Numbered from the stretch's first letter, positions 28,204 through 38,180 are shown. The stretch: 63,530 bases of DNA from Lachnospiraceae bacterium (GCA_017480565.1 JAFVAL010000055.1:1-63530); one strand, 5' to 3'. Numbers and translations: made by a program. Notes: a model not told the origin generated them from the letters alone.

Positions 28204-28227
28204 CGCAGAGGGAGTTTTCTCTTTGCG
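28204..28227 (+). other. Hairpin between clpP and clpX
   Basis: A 10-bp stem with two G-T pairs (28204-28213 with 28218-28227) and a GTTT loop. It is followed by TTTCGTTGTTTC, an interrupted T-rich run. It may be a weak terminator or a processing site that adjusts the ClpP to ClpX ratio. Confidence 0.45.
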
Positions 28228-28265
28228 TTTCGTTGTTTCATGAATTTCTAGAATTTGAGGTAACT

Positions 28266-29519
28266 ATGGCAAAATCAAACCATTACAAAAAAGATATCTG
28301 CTGTTCTTTCTGCGGAACGCCGCAGAATCGTGTCAAGAAGCTGATCTCTGGGCCAAATGATATCTATATCTGTGATAACTGTGTGTATCTGTGCCAGGAT
28401 ATCATTGAGGAAGAGTTAGACGATTACGAGATCAGCCCGGAGGAGATTAATCTCCTTCGTCCGATGGAGATCAAGCGTTATCTTGATGACTATGTGATCG
28501 GACAGGATGAGGCGAAGATTGCGCTTTCTGTGGCGGTTTATAACCATTATAAGAGAGTGCTCTCCGGCGATATTCGCGACAACGAGATCCAGAAGAGCAA
28601 TATCATCATGATCGGACCGACTGGCTCTGGCAAGACCTATCTTGCACAGACGCTTGCGAAGCTTTTGAATGTGCCATTTGCGATCGCAGACGCGACCGCG
28701 CTGACTGAGGCTGGCTATGTCGGTGAAGACGTGGAGAACATTCTTCTAAAGGTGATTCAGGCAGCGGATAACGATGTGGAACGTGCCGAGCACGGCATCA
28801 TTTACATCGATGAAGTGGATAAGATCACAAGAAAGTCTGAGAATACTTCGATTACGAGAGATGTCTCCGGAGAAGGTGTTCAGCAGGCTTTGTTAAAGAT
28901 TCTGGAAGGCACGGTGGCAAATGTTCCTCCGCAGGGCGGCAGAAAGCATCCGCAGCAAGAGTTTATCCAGATCGATACAACCAACATCTTATTTATCTGC
29001 GGCGGTGCCTTTGACGGACTCGATAAGATCATTGAGGCGCGTCTGGGAAAGAAGTCCATCGGCTTTAACGGAACCGTGATCACGAAGGATAAAAAGAACG
29101 TCGGTGAGCTCTTTAAGCAGGTCATGCCGCAGGATTTCGTCAAGTTTGGTCTGATTCCGGAGTTTGTCGGACGTGTGCCTGTGGTGGTGGGACTGGATCA
29201 GTTAGACGAAGACGCGCTGGTGCGGATCCTGACACAGCCGAAGAATGCGATTGTCAAGCAGTATCAGAAGCTGATCGGACTCGATCACGTTGATCTTGTC
29301 TTTGATGAGGAAGCGGTGCATGAGATTGCGAGAAAGGCAATCGAGCTGAACACCGGTGCGCGTGGACTGCGTGCGATCATCGAAAAGGCGATGATGAAGA
29401 CGATGTTTGAACTGCCTTCCGAGGAAGGCGTGGTTCGCTGCGTCATTACCAAGGAAGTCATCGACGGTACCGGCGACCCGATTCTGACCTACGAAGAAGA
29501 AGATCGCTTAAACGCATAA
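28266..29519 (+). CDS. clpX: ATP-dependent Clp protease ATP-binding subunit ClpX
   Basis: ClpX is the hexameric AAA+ unfoldase that feeds ClpP. The 417 residues start with the zinc-binding domain (Cys13, Cys16, Cys36, Cys39), then the AAA+ module with Walker [17 protein letters not shown], Walker [11 protein letters not shown], the pore loop GYVGEDVE and a C-terminal small domain with the ClpP-binding loop region. The ATG at 28266 is preceded by GAGGT; an 11-residue longer reading is unlikely. Confidence 0.97.
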   Translation: MAKSNHYKKDICCSFCGTPQNRVKKLISGPNDIYICDNCVYLCQDIIEEELDDYEISPEEINLLRPMEIKRYLDDYVIGQDEAKIALSVAVYNHYKRVLSGDIRDNEIQKSNIIMIGPTGSGKTYLAQTLAKLLNVPFAIADATALTEAGYVGEDVENILLKVIQAADNDVERAEHGIIYIDEVDKITRKSENTSITRDVSGEGVQQALLKILEGTVANVPPQGGRKHPQQEFIQIDTTNILFICGGAFDGLDKIIEARLGKKSIGFNGTVITKDKKNVGELFKQVMPQDFVKFGLIPEFVGRVPVVVGLDQLDEDALVRILTQPKNAIVKQYQKLIGLDHVDLVFDEEAVHEIARKAIELNTGARGLRAIIEKAMMKTMFELPSEEGVVRCVITKEVIDGTGDPILTYEEEDRLNA

Positions 29520-29528
29520 ACGATTGAT

Positions 29529-31838
29529 ATGATGAAGAGAGAAGAAAATATTCCGATCATTCCGCTTCATGGCGTATGCATTTTACCCGGAATGATGGTA
29601 CATTTTGATATCCAGAAGGATCATGTAAAGGCAGGAGCGCAGGCTGCGATGGAGACAGGACGGCTTGCGTTCCTTGTTATGCAGAAAAACGAGAAAAAAG
29701 AGAAGATTCATCAGGAAGATCTGGAAGAGTCGGGCACCCTGTGTGTCGTAAAGCAGATTGTTGTTTTAAAACAGGAGATTCTGCGCGTGCTTGTGACAGG
29801 CATTGAGCGGGCACATCTGGATGAACTGACCACCTATGAGCCTTACCTGATGGGAAATGTCTCTGTCTACGAGGAAGAACCTGACATGTTGCCTTCGACG
29901 GAGCGTCAGAGTGGTATGGCAAGTTTCTTAAAAGAGACGTTGATCGATCTGCAAAAGGAGATCGGAAAGCCCGATGAGAATACGCTGCGGGAGATCTGTG
30001 ATATCACAAATCTTTACAAGCTGATGGACCGCATCGCAATCATTTTGCCGATTGCTGCCAAGAAAAAGCAGCGTTATCTCGATGAGATGTCCACGCAGAA
30101 GCGCTTTGAGGCCTTGTATTTTACCATGATGGAAGAGATCGAAATTGCGAGAATCCGCAAGGAATTCCAGGGTAAGGTCAAAGAAGAGATCGATAAAAAC
30201 CAGAAGGAATACATTTTACGCGAACAGCTTAAGGTGATTCACGACGAACTGGGTGATAATCAGGAGTCGGAAGCTGAGGAGTTTTTGCGTAAATGTGATG
30301 CGCTGGAGGCGTCTGACGAGGTCAAGGAGAAGATTAAGAAGGAGATCCGGAGGTTCCAGAATACGCCGACGAATGCGGGCGAAGCCTCTGTCATTCGTGG
30401 CTATATTGAGACTTTACTGGAACTGCCGTGGGATCATGCCTCGGTCGATGTCTATGATCTGAAAAAAGCGAAGGAGATCCTGGACCGTGATCACTACGGG
30501 CTTGAAAAAGTCAAAGAGAGAATTCTAGAATTTCTCGCCGTGCGCGCTTTGACAGAAAAAGGACGCAGCCCGATCATTTGCCTGGTGGGACCGCCCGGAA
30601 CCGGTAAGACTTCGATCGGTAAGAGCATTGCAGAGTCTCTTGGGAAGAAGTACGTTCGTATCTCGCTTGGCGGCGTGAAGGATGAGGCAGAGATTCGCGG
30701 GCACAGAAGGACTTATATCGGATCGATGCCGGGACGAATCGTGACTGGTCTTAAAAACGCCGGGGTAAAGAATCCGCTGATGCTTTTTGACGAGATCGAT
30801 AAGCTTGGAAATGATTATAAAGGCGATCCGGCATCTGCGATGTTGGAAGTGCTTGACGGTGAGCAAAACAGCCGATTTGCGGATCATTATATCGAGATTC
30901 CGGTGGATTTATCGGAAGTGCTGTTTATTGCGACGGCGAATACCACTGAGACGATTCCGAGACCTTTGCTTGACCGCATGGAGATCATTGAGATCAACAG
31001 TTATACCGCAAACGAGAAGTTCCACATCGCAAAGGAGCATCTGATTGCAAAGCAGCTTGAGAGCAATGGACTAAAGGCAAAACAGTTGTCGATCACGGAT
31101 TCTGCGCTGAAAAGTATAATTAACGGATATACCCGAGAAGCCGGTGTTCGTGCGCTCGAACGCCGGATTGGTGAGATTTGCCGAAAGGCGGCCAGAGAGC
31201 TCATGGAAGAAAATGTGACTTCCGTGAAGGTCAATTTAAAGATTCTGGAGAAGTATCTCGGCAAGGTGTTATATACCCCGGAAAAGAAGAATGAAAAGCC
31301 AGATGTCGGTATTGTGCGTGGACTTGCCTGGACGAGTATGGGCGGTGTGACGCTTGAGGTGGAAGTCAATGTCTTAGACGGGCGCGGGGAAGTGATTCTG
31401 ACCGGTCAGCTCGGTGACGTGATGAAGGAATCTGCAAGTGCCGCCCTGACCTATATCCGCTCGATCTGTGAACAGGAGGTCGGGCAGGAGTACTTTGAAA
31501 AGCACGATATCCACGTGCATATCCCGGAAGGAGCCGTCCCGAAGGATGGACCGTCTGCCGGCATCACGATGGCGACAGCGATCTATTCCGCGGTAACGGG
31601 GAAAAAGGTACGTGCAGACGTTGCGATGACGGGTGAGATTACGCTGCGTGGCCGCGTGCTTGCGATCGGCGGCTTGAAGGAAAAACTGTTGGCGGCAAAT
31701 GCAGCCGGAATGAATCTGGTGATCGTGCCGGAGGAGAACCGACGTGACGTCAGAGATCTTTCCGCGGAGATTATCGGAAAGATGGAGATCATATTTGCAA
31801 AGAATATGGAGCAGGTGCTCGCAAAAGCACTTGTATGA
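29529..31838 (+). CDS. lon: ATP-dependent protease Lon
   Basis: Lon is a hexameric AAA+ serine protease that removes damaged and regulatory proteins. The 769-residue LonA type comprises the N-terminal substrate domain ([15 protein letters not shown] onward), a coiled-coil arm, AAA+ module with [15 protein letters not shown] and LFDEIDKLG, and the C-terminal protease with the catalytic Ser in [14 protein letters not shown] and a Lys in the [10 protein letters not shown] region. Two adjacent ATG codons (29529, 29532) are possible starts. It lies 9 bases after clpX. Confidence 0.98.
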   Translation: MMKREENIPIIPLHGVCILPGMMVHFDIQKDHVKAGAQAAMETGRLAFLVMQKNEKKEKIHQEDLEESGTLCVVKQIVVLKQEILRVLVTGIERAHLDELTTYEPYLMGNVSVYEEEPDMLPSTERQSGMASFLKETLIDLQKEIGKPDENTLREICDITNLYKLMDRIAIILPIAAKKKQRYLDEMSTQKRFEALYFTMMEEIEIARIRKEFQGKVKEEIDKNQKEYILREQLKVIHDELGDNQESEAEEFLRKCDALEASDEVKEKIKKEIRRFQNTPTNAGEASVIRGYIETLLELPWDHASVDVYDLKKAKEILDRDHYGLEKVKERILEFLAVRALTEKGRSPIICLVGPPGTGKTSIGKSIAESLGKKYVRISLGGVKDEAEIRGHRRTYIGSMPGRIVTGLKNAGVKNPLMLFDEIDKLGNDYKGDPASAMLEVLDGEQNSRFADHYIEIPVDLSEVLFIATANTTETIPRPLLDRMEIIEINSYTANEKFHIAKEHLIAKQLESNGLKAKQLSITDSALKSIINGYTREAGVRALERRIGEICRKAARELMEENVTSVKVNLKILEKYLGKVLYTPEKKNEKPDVGIVRGLAWTSMGGVTLEVEVNVLDGRGEVILTGQLGDVMKESASAALTYIRSICEQEVGQEYFEKHDIHVHIPEGAVPKDGPSAGITMATAIYSAVTGKKVRADVAMTGEITLRGRVLAIGGLKEKLLAANAAGMNLVIVPEENRRDVRDLSAEIIGKMEIIFAKNMEQVLAKALV

Positions 31839-31872
31839 AACTTACATGAAATGAGAATCGGGAGGTGAGGAG

Positions 31873-32481
31873 ATGATCATTAAATCGGCAAGTCTTGAGA
31901 CGGTCTGCGGCATTACGAGCAAACTGCCGAAAAATGAACTGCCAGAGATCGCATTTGCAGGAAAATCCAATGTCGGCAAGTCATCTCTGATCAATGGACT
32001 GTTAAACCGAAAGGCACTTGCCAGAACCTCCTCACAGCCTGGAAAAACACAGACGATCAACTTTTATCTGATCAACGAGGCCTTTTATTTCACGGATTTG
32101 CCTGGATACGGCTATGCGAAAGTCTCACAGGCAGAACGAGAAAAATGGGGGCCGATGATCGAACGATATTTGCATGGATCCAAGCAGTTAAAAGCGGTCT
32201 TTCTCTTGATCGATATCAGACATGCGCCGTCTGCAAATGACAAGCAGATGTATGAATGGATCCGGTATCAGGGATTTTCACCGGTGATTATCCTGACCAA
32301 GGCAGACAAGATCAGCAAAGGTGCGAGACAAAAGCAGATGAAACTGATTAGGGAAGGTCTTGGCTGTGAGAAGGGGACGCTCATGTTTCCTTTCTCTGCG
32401 GTGACCAAAGATGGTAGAGAAGAGATCTGGAGCTGGATCGAGGAAAATGTTCTCGCCGAGACAAAGGAGACGGAAGAATGA
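31873..32481 (+). CDS. engB: Ribosome biogenesis GTPase EngB (YsxC)
   Basis: EngB is an essential GTPase for assembly of the 50S subunit. The 202 residues show the G1 motif GKSNVGKSSLIN, the G3 motif DLPGYGYAKVS and the G4 motif LTKADK. A strong GGGAGGTGAGGAG lies before the ATG. The lon-engB (lonA-ysxC) neighbourhood is the same as in Bacillus. Its stop overlaps the hisH start by four bases. Confidence 0.96.
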   Translation: MIIKSASLETVCGITSKLPKNELPEIAFAGKSNVGKSSLINGLLNRKALARTSSQPGKTQTINFYLINEAFYFTDLPGYGYAKVSQAEREKWGPMIERYLHGSKQLKAVFLLIDIRHAPSANDKQMYEWIRYQGFSPVIILTKADKISKGARQKQMKLIREGLGCEKGTLMFPFSAVTKDGREEIWSWIEENVLAETKETEE

Positions 32482-33092
32482 TTGCGATTCTTGACTATGA
32501 CGCAGGCAATTTAAAAAGTGTGGAAAAAGCTTTGCTACGTCTCGGAGCTACGCCGGTGATTACGAGAGATCGGGATACGATTCTTGCGGCGGATCACGTG
32601 ATCTTGCCTGGGGTCGGCAACTTTGGCGATGCGATGCAAAAGCTCGAAGCTTATGGTCTTGTGCCAGTCATTCATGAAGTGATCGATGCGGGAATCCCGT
32701 TTCTTGGTATCTGTCTTGGACTGCAGTTGATGTTCGAGGAGAGCGAGGAGGCGCCAGGAGTGAAAGGCCTTGGACTTCTTCCCGGCAAGATTTTTCGGAT
32801 TCCTGCCAAAGAAGGGTTAAAGATTCCGCACATGGGTTGGAATTCCCTGTGTGTCAAAGAAGGCGCAAAGCTCTTTGCAGGACTCCCCGAGGAACCGTAT
32901 GTTTACTTTGTGCATTCTTATTATCTGAAGGCTGACGATTTCTCTGATGTGGCGGCAACGTGCGAATATTCGATCGAAATTCATGCTTCAGTGGAGCAGA
33001 AGAACATATTTGCTTGTCAATTTCACCCGGAAAAGAGCGGTGAAGTGGGACTTGCCATTTTACAGAATTTTCTGCAGATCGGGGGTGCATGA
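32478..33092 (+). CDS. hisH: Imidazole glycerol phosphate synthase, glutaminase subunit HisH
   Basis: HisH splits glutamine and passes ammonia to HisF in histidine synthesis. The 204-residue protein is a class I amidotransferase with catalytic Cys79 ([11 protein letters not shown]), His183 and Glu185 (CQFHPEKSG). Start and stop overlap engB and hisF by four bases each, so all three are translationally coupled. No other his genes are in the window; the synthase pair has been separated from the rest of the pathway. Confidence 0.96.
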   Translation: MIAILDYDAGNLKSVEKALLRLGATPVITRDRDTILAADHVILPGVGNFGDAMQKLEAYGLVPVIHEVIDAGIPFLGICLGLQLMFEESEEAPGVKGLGLLPGKIFRIPAKEGLKIPHMGWNSLCVKEGAKLFAGLPEEPYVYFVHSYYLKADDFSDVAATCEYSIEIHASVEQKNIFACQFHPEKSGEVGLAILQNFLQIGGA

Positions 33093-33856
33093 TGTTTACC
33101 AAACGAATCATTCCCTGTCTGGATGTCCACGATGGACGTGTCGTGAAGGGTGTTAATTTTGTCAACTTGCGTGATGCCGGAGATCCCGTGGAAGTTGCTG
33201 CCGCTTATGACGCAGCTGGTGCCGATGAGCTTGTCTTTTTAGACATCACGGCTTCGTCGGATGCGAGAAAGACGCGGATTGACATGGTGCGGCGTGTCGC
33301 GGAACGTGTTTTTATTCCTTTTACGGTTGGCGGCGGGATTCGCAGTGTCGAGGATTTTAAACTGCTCCTTCGCGAAGGCGCGGACAAGATTTCTGTCAAT
33401 ACCGCTGCGATCTTACATCCGAATCTGATCTCAGAAGCAGCGGATAAATTTGGCAGTCAGTGTGTGGTGCTTGCGATCGATGCGAAGCGCAGAGCCGATG
33501 GCAGTGGTTGGAACATTTATAAGAACGGTGGCAGAGTCGATATGGGAATCGATGCGGTCGAATGGGCGATAAAAGCCTGTGAACTCGGTGCGGGAGAGAT
33601 CTTGCTCACCAGCATGGACTGCGATGGAACAAAAGACGGCTACGACCTGGATCTGACAAGGACGATTGCAGAACATGTAAATGTTCCCGTGATTGCTTCC
33701 GGCGGTGCCGGTGAGCTTACACACTTTTATGATGCGCTCACAGAAGGAAAAGCGGATGCAGCGCTCGCGGCGTCTTTATTTCACTACAAGGAACTGGAAA
33801 TTCGTGAGGTAAAGCAATATTTGCACGAAAAAGGGATTCCTGTCAGAATCGTATGA
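33089..33856 (+). CDS. hisF: Imidazole glycerol phosphate synthase, cyclase subunit HisF
   Basis: HisF uses ammonia from HisH to close the imidazole ring, releasing IGP and AICAR. The 255-residue (beta/alpha)8 barrel shows the catalytic Asp in [18 protein letters not shown] and the second Asp in VVLAIDAKR, plus phosphate-binding loops [12 protein letters not shown] and [10 protein letters not shown]. It overlaps hisH by four bases and precedes dtd by 10 bases. Confidence 0.97.
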   Translation: MMFTKRIIPCLDVHDGRVVKGVNFVNLRDAGDPVEVAAAYDAAGADELVFLDITASSDARKTRIDMVRRVAERVFIPFTVGGGIRSVEDFKLLLREGADKISVNTAAILHPNLISEAADKFGSQCVVLAIDAKRRADGSGWNIYKNGGRVDMGIDAVEWAIKACELGAGEILLTSMDCDGTKDGYDLDLTRTIAEHVNVPVIASGGAGELTHFYDALTEGKADAALAASLFHYKELEIREVKQYLHEKGIPVRIV

Positions 33857-33866
33857 GGATAATAAG

Positions 33867-34319
33867 ATGAGAGCTGTGATTCAAAGAGTGTCGGAGGCAT
33901 CGGTCGTATCTGACGGTGTACTGACAGGCCAGATCGGCCAGGGGTATCTGATTCTTCTTGGTGTCTGTGCGTCAGATACCGAGGCAGAGGCCAGACGTCT
34001 TGCAGATAAGATCTTAAAATTACGTATCTTTGCGGATGCGCAGGGTAAGACCAATCTTTCTATTCTCGATGTGGAAGGTGAGTTTCTCGTCGTGTCCCAG
34101 TTTACCCTGTATGCAGACTGTCGCAAAGGAAATCGGCCAAGCTTTACAAATGCCGGTCCTGCCGATCATGCCAATGCTTTGTATGAGTACTTTGTATCGC
34201 TTCTGCGTGAGAGCGGAAGAAAGGTCGATACCGGCGTCTTTGGGGCAGATATGAAAGTGTCACTGTTAAACGACGGTCCGTTTACAATCGTTTTAGATAC
34301 CGAGGAGCTTAGTAGATAA
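33867..34319 (+). CDS. dtd: D-aminoacyl-tRNA deacylase
   Basis: Dtd removes D-amino acids and glycine wrongly attached to tRNA. The 150 residues contain [13 protein letters not shown] at the N-terminus and the two cross-subunit motifs, SQFTLYAD and [13 protein letters not shown] (usually GPVT, here GPFT). The length is typical. It is in the hisH-hisF-dtd-ung run and shares a base with the next start codon (TAATG). Confidence 0.95.
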   Translation: MRAVIQRVSEASVVSDGVLTGQIGQGYLILLGVCASDTEAEARRLADKILKLRIFADAQGKTNLSILDVEGEFLVVSQFTLYADCRKGNRPSFTNAGPADHANALYEYFVSLLRESGRKVDTGVFGADMKVSLLNDGPFTIVLDTEELSR

Positions 34320-34993
34320 TGGCTGCCATTGCAAATGATTGGCTGATTCCACTTCAGTCAGAGTTTAAGAAGGATTACTACAAAGAGCTGTATCGATTTG
34401 TCGATCAGGAATATAAGACACATACAATTTATCCGAAAGCGGAGGATATCTTTACCGCACTTCATTTGACGCCTTTGCATGATGTGAAGGTCGTCATCTT
34501 AGGGCAGGACCCGTATCACGGTCCCGGACAGGCGCATGGACTTTGTTTTTCCGTGCAGCCACAGGTGGAGATTCCACCGTCTCTGCAAAATATTTACCAG
34601 GAATTACACGATGATCTCGGCTGCAAGATTCCGAACAATGGCTATCTGGTCAAATGGGCGAAGCAAGGGGTGTTACTGCTAAATACCGTGCTTACGGTGC
34701 GTGCCCACGATGCAAACTCACATAAAGGTCACGGCTGGGAGAACTTTACGGATGCAATCATTCAGGCGGTGGATGCCGAAGATCGACCGATCGTATTCTT
34801 GCTCTGGGGAACGCCTGCAGGGCGGAAAGCAGAGATGCTGCACAATCCGAAGCATCTGATTTTAAAAGCGCCGCATCCGAGCCCGCTTTCTGCGTATCGC
34901 GGCTTCTTTGGATGCAAACACTTTAGCCAGTGCAACGATTTTCTCATAAGACATGGAGAGACGCTAATCGACTGGCAGATTGAAGATATTTAA
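34319..34993 (+). CDS. ung: Uracil-DNA glycosylase
   Basis: Family 1 Ung removes uracil from DNA and starts base-excision repair. The 224 residues contain the water-activating motif GQDPYHGPGQAHG with Asp64 and the intercalation loop HPSPLSAYRGFFG with His186. It is the last gene of this operon and is followed by a strong terminator. Confidence 0.98.
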   Translation: MAAIANDWLIPLQSEFKKDYYKELYRFVDQEYKTHTIYPKAEDIFTALHLTPLHDVKVVILGQDPYHGPGQAHGLCFSVQPQVEIPPSLQNIYQELHDDLGCKIPNNGYLVKWAKQGVLLLNTVLTVRAHDANSHKGHGWENFTDAIIQAVDAEDRPIVFLLWGTPAGRKAEMLHNPKHLILKAPHPSPLSAYRGFFGCKHFSQCNDFLIRHGETLIDWQIEDI

Positions 34994-35004
34994 ATGAAAT
35001 GGAT

Positions 35005-35040
35005 GCGCTGCACTGTTTTTATGAGAGTGCAGCGCTTTTT
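35005..35040 (+). terminator. Intrinsic terminator after ung
   Basis: A perfect 10-bp GC-rich stem (35005-35014 with 35026-35035), an 11-base loop and a run of five T residues. It closes the long tig-to-ung transcription unit. Confidence 0.92.
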
Positions 35041-35071
35041 CTATCTGGATTTATATTTTTTCGAATCCCTA

Positions 35072-35100
35072 TTGAGGCAACGTAAAAAATGCGATATAAT
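35072..35100 (+). promoter_or_regulatory. Promoter of the rhomboid-like/DUF2953/gerW operon
   Basis: TTGAGG (35072-35077), 17 bases, TATAAT (35095-35100), 24 bases before the start codon. It lies just beyond the ung terminator. Confidence 0.8.
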
Positions 35101-35123
35101 ATAACGGTGATTGGAGTGATTCG

Positions 35124-36005
35124 ATGAATGATTTTTTAAATAAACTGGAACGTAGATTTGGCCGGTTTGCGATACGCAATCTGATGTATTACATCATTGT
35201 GATCTATGCGGTAGGCGCTGTGATCGGCCTGATCAACGAAGAATTCTACTGGACGTATCTTTCGCTGGATGTCGGAAAGGTGCTTCACGGGCAGGTCTGG
35301 AGGCTGCTTACGTTCTTGTTAGAGCCATACAGCTTTACTTCACCCTTAAGCTTCCTGTTTTTGGTGATTGAGTTATCGTTCTACTATTATGTCGGAAGGA
35401 ATCTGGAGCGCGCCTGGGGTGCATTCCGGTTTAACTTATATTATCTGTCCGGGTTACTTTTTAACATACTCGCGGCGTTTGTACTGTATTTTGTTTTCGG
35501 AGATATGATTTATCCGATCGGTATTTCCTACATCAGCCGTGCACTGTTTATGGCGTTTGCTGTGTTGTTCCCGGATGTCACGATTTTGTTGTATTTCATC
35601 ATTCCGGTGAAGGCAAAGTGGCTGGGATATCTCTACGGCGCTTTCCTGATTTTCCGGGTGGTGGCTTGCTTCCTGTCCGGAACATCTGCAGGAATCACGC
35701 TTGGCATTGCCATCTTGCTTGCCGTGGCGAATTTCCTGATCTTTTTCTTCTCGACCAGGGATTATCACCGCATTTCCCCTGCAGAGATTAAGAGAAAAAG
35801 ACAGTATCAGAGGCAGGTCAATCAGGCAAATAATGTCGTCAATTTCCCAAGACACCGCTGCACGATCTGCGGGCGGACGGAGAGAGATAACCGGGATCTC
35901 GAGTTTCGGTTTTGCTCAAAGTGCGAGGGAGATCATGAATATTGTCTGGATCATCTGTATACGCATGAGCATATCAAGACGTATATCAGTCCAGAGGAAT
36001 CGTAA
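35124..36005 (+). CDS. Rhomboid-like membrane protein with C-terminal zinc ribbon, probably inactive protease
   Basis: A 293-residue protein with about six membrane helices between residues 20 and 210. It has the rhomboid L1 motif (GQVWRLLTF, 56-64) and a TM4 region that aligns residue for residue with active rhomboids through VLFPDVTILLYFIIPVKAKWL. In the GxSG motif it reads GISY, so Ser135 is kept but the Gly after it is Tyr, and the TM6 segment (AGITLGIAILL) has no catalytic His. I infer a pseudoprotease. The cytosolic tail has Cys246/Cys249 and Cys264/Cys267 plus more Cys/His, a likely zinc site. A partner protein is not evident. Confidence 0.8.
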   Translation: MNDFLNKLERRFGRFAIRNLMYYIIVIYAVGAVIGLINEEFYWTYLSLDVGKVLHGQVWRLLTFLLEPYSFTSPLSFLFLVIELSFYYYVGRNLERAWGAFRFNLYYLSGLLFNILAAFVLYFVFGDMIYPIGISYISRALFMAFAVLFPDVTILLYFIIPVKAKWLGYLYGAFLIFRVVACFLSGTSAGITLGIAILLAVANFLIFFFSTRDYHRISPAEIKRKRQYQRQVNQANNVVNFPRHRCTICGRTERDNRDLEFRFCSKCEGDHEYCLDHLYTHEHIKTYISPEES

Positions 36006-36030
36006 CATAGTTGCTAGTTGAGGATTTCAT

Positions 36031-36381
36031 ATGATCAGATGGAGCGAGAAACTCGTTTATGATCCGCTCATCAAGCGATGGTCTGAAAGTATCAAAACCG
36101 GAATTGAGAAGAACAAGACGAAAGTCAGTTACACGGTGGTGACACTTCCGACCAATCCGAAGAACTTGTTGGATATCTACAAGGTGAAAGAGCTTCATAA
36201 ACGGTTTTATGAGGACAAGGACATCGTCATTGTCGGTGTGGCGCTGGATCTGGAAGGTGCGAAAGACCTTGCCGTTCAGATTCTGGAGAAGAGCTACAAA
36301 GAGACCGGTGGATTTGCACTGAGAGATGCGTATGATCCGTTAAGAAGTGCCGGCGATCCCGGAGGGGGAGGTGCTTCATGA
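36031..36381 (+). CDS. Conserved-looking hypothetical protein
   Basis: A soluble protein of 116 residues that I cannot assign. It has a predicted helical start (WSEKLVYDPLIKRW), a beta-alpha pattern around DIVIVGVALDLEGAKDLAVQ and a Gly-rich end (DPGGGGAS). No signal peptide or membrane segment is present. It lies 25 bases after the rhomboid-like gene and overlaps the DUF2953 gene by four bases (ATGA), so it is very likely real and co-translated. Linkage to DUF2953 and GerW suggests a role at the membrane or in sporulation, which is inference. Confidence 0.7.
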   Translation: MIRWSEKLVYDPLIKRWSESIKTGIEKNKTKVSYTVVTLPTNPKNLLDIYKVKELHKRFYEDKDIVIVGVALDLEGAKDLAVQILEKSYKETGGFALRDAYDPLRSAGDPGGGGAS

Positions 36382-37406
36382 TTGCGGTTTTACTCACCAT
36401 TTTAAAAGTCATCGGCATCATTTTGCTGGTGATTTTAGGATTGATCCTTTTGATCCTTCTGCTGGTGTTATTCGTACCGTTCCGCTATCAGGTAAAAGCA
36501 GATGGGGAGGATAAGACCTGGGCTGCGAGGGCGAAGGTCGGATGGCTTGGCTATCTTTTGCAGGCAAATGTGATCTTTGAAGAGATGAAGCTTCAGATCC
36601 TGGCAAAAGCATTTGGCATTAAGGTCTTTGATTCTGGGGCAAAGCCGCTTGGCAAACAGGCAAAGCAGGAAGAGAAGGAAGAACCGAAAGAGACGAAAGC
36701 CGAAGAAGAGAAAGCCGAAGAAACAGCCGAGGAAGAAAAAGTAGAAGTAGAGAAAACAGAAGAAAAGGGAGAGTCATCGGAAGAGACCGCCCTCAATGCT
36801 TCGATGGAAGAAGAAGTGACCGAGGAGATTGTCCTAGGGACAGAGCCGGTGGAAGAGCCGGATGCCGATGTTTTCTCAGACTTTGGCGCTCATACGGATG
36901 TGACGCTGGGAGCGACAGAAGAAGCAGGCGAGAAGCAATCCGAGAAGCACGAGAGTATTTCTCTGTGGAACCGATTGGATTCGATCTACGAGACGATCGA
37001 TGGGATCCTTGATAAGGTGGAGCCTATCCTAGAGTTTTTACAGGAAGATGACACGAAGGATCTCTTTGGCGGGTTCTTTGGAACGATTGGACGGATTTTC
37101 AAGCACATTTTGCCAAACAGGCTTTCCGGAGATCTGAGGGTAGGTACAGGAGATCCGGTGGACACGGCAAAGATCGTGGCGGTGATGTCCCTGCTTTATC
37201 CGAAACTTCCAGAGAAGTTTCATTTTGAAGGATATTTTATAGATAAAAAGATTGCGGCTGACGATCTGACGATCAGTGGACGCATCCGCATCGGCAGCAT
37301 GGTAGGCATGCTGATCGGACTGGTACTCAAAGGCTATACGCTTCGCACGATCAAGCGTGTGAAGGCACTGTTAAAGACATTAAAAGAACAACCGCAGGAG
37401 GGTTAA
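36378..37406 (+). CDS. DUF2953 membrane protein (YtfI-like)
   Basis: A 342-residue protein with one strongly hydrophobic N-terminal helix (about 1-36), a folded part starting VPFRYQVKADGED, a long Glu/Lys-rich low-complexity spacer (about 95-150) and a C-terminal DUF2953 domain (from about 210, with GDLRVGTGDPVDTAKIVAV). In Bacillus the DUF2953 gene ytfI stands directly before ytfJ, as here. The function is unknown; sporulation linkage is likely by context. The acidic insert makes it longer than YtfI. Confidence 0.8.
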   Translation: MIAVLLTILKVIGIILLVILGLILLILLLVLFVPFRYQVKADGEDKTWAARAKVGWLGYLLQANVIFEEMKLQILAKAFGIKVFDSGAKPLGKQAKQEEKEEPKETKAEEEKAEETAEEEKVEVEKTEEKGESSEETALNASMEEEVTEEIVLGTEPVEEPDADVFSDFGAHTDVTLGATEEAGEKQSEKHESISLWNRLDSIYETIDGILDKVEPILEFLQEDDTKDLFGGFFGTIGRIFKHILPNRLSGDLRVGTGDPVDTAKIVAVMSLLYPKLPEKFHFEGYFIDKKIAADDLTISGRIRIGSMVGMLIGLVLKGYTLRTIKRVKALLKTLKEQPQEG

Positions 37407-37410
37407 GATC

Positions 37411-37824
37411 ATGGCAAAGGAAAATAACAGCTTTAAGGATACGGTAGGCGCATTATTTGCAGGCATGGAGGAGTTTATCACTTCCAAGACGGTTGTCGGA
37501 GAGCCGATTAAGACCGAGGACGGAACGATCGTCATTCCGTTTGTAGAGGCTTCGTTTGGTATCGGTGCAGGTGCTTCAGATTCCAGCACGAAGAGAAGCA
37601 GCGGCAGCGGCGGCATGGGCGGCAAGATCTCCCCGAGTGCAGTCTTAGTTTTAAAGGATGGTTCGAGCAAATTAGTCAATGTCAAGTATCAGGATAGCCT
37701 GACGAAGGTCATGGATCTTGTACCCGATGTTGTCAATCGAATCACGAACCGCGGCGCGGCAAAGAACGCTGAGATGAGTGATGCAGGCAGTGAAGTGATC
37801 CGCGAAATGAAGGCAGAAGAATAA
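37411..37824 (+). CDS. gerW: GerW family sporulation protein (YtfJ)
   Basis: A 137-residue member of the YtfJ/GerW family. The conserved parts are TSKTVVGEPIKTEDGTIVIP, VEASFGIGAG, a Ser/Gly-rich loop and ISPSAVLVLKDG. In Bacillus GerW is made in the forespore and is needed for L-alanine germination. Its presence indicates that this organism, or its recent ancestors, forms spores. It follows the DUF2953 gene by 4 bases. Confidence 0.93.
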   Translation: MAKENNSFKDTVGALFAGMEEFITSKTVVGEPIKTEDGTIVIPFVEASFGIGAGASDSSTKRSSGSGGMGGKISPSAVLVLKDGSSKLVNVKYQDSLTKVMDLVPDVVNRITNRGAAKNAEMSDAGSEVIREMKAEE

Positions 37825-37850
37825 GCCATTGCAACTTTTAAAAAAAGTTC

Positions 37851-37879
37851 TTGCATTTGTGCGCGCCTTTTGCTAGAAT
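37851..37879 (+). promoter_or_regulatory. Promoter of rpmB
   Basis: TTGCAT (37851-37856), 17 bases, TAGAAT (37874-37879), about 60 bases before the rpmB ATG. Confidence 0.75.
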
Positions 37880-37938
37880 ATGTTCGTTGTCTGAGCATTG
37901 AAGCGTTGCTTGGAAATAAGATATGAGGAGGTGCAGTC

Positions 37939-38124
37939 ATGGCTAGATGTGCTATTTGCGATAAGGGTGCTCATTTCGGTATTAAGGTGAGCCATTCTCA
38001 TAGAAGAAGCAATAAGATGTGGAAATCGAACGTTAAGTCTGTTCGCGTGATGACAGAGCAGGGTGCTAAGAAGATGTATGTTTGTACTTCTTGCCTTAGA
38101 TCCGGTAAAGTTGAGCGTGCATAA
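37939..38124 (+). CDS. rpmB: 50S ribosomal protein L28
   Basis: L28 is a small structural protein of the 50S subunit near the exit tunnel. The 61 residues include MARCAICDKG at the start, SHSHRRSNKMWKSNV and a C-terminal CTSCLRSGKV. Two CxxC pairs (ARCAIC and CTSC) show the zinc-binding form, which persists when zinc is plentiful. It has its own promoter, GGAGG site and terminator, and precedes asp23-fakA as in Bacillus (rpmB-yloU-yloV). Confidence 0.98.
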   Translation: MARCAICDKGAHFGIKVSHSHRRSNKMWKSNVKSVRVMTEQGAKKMYVCTSCLRSGKVERA

Positions 38125-38143
38125 GCCACAATCACAAGGAGAC

Positions 38144-38180
38144 AAAACCCCGGGGAATGATCACCTGGGGTTTTCTTTTT
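38144..38180 (+). terminator. Terminator of rpmB
   Basis: A 10-bp stem with one G-T pair (38144-38153 with 38165-38174) whose 3' arm ends in TTTT, followed by CTTTTT. The A-rich 5' arm means it could also act on the - strand. Confidence 0.88.

Noticed and set aside
37831-37854. Terminator after gerW
   Set aside because: The only pairing is a short A/T stem (37833-37839 with 37843-37849) without a T-run; too weak to call.
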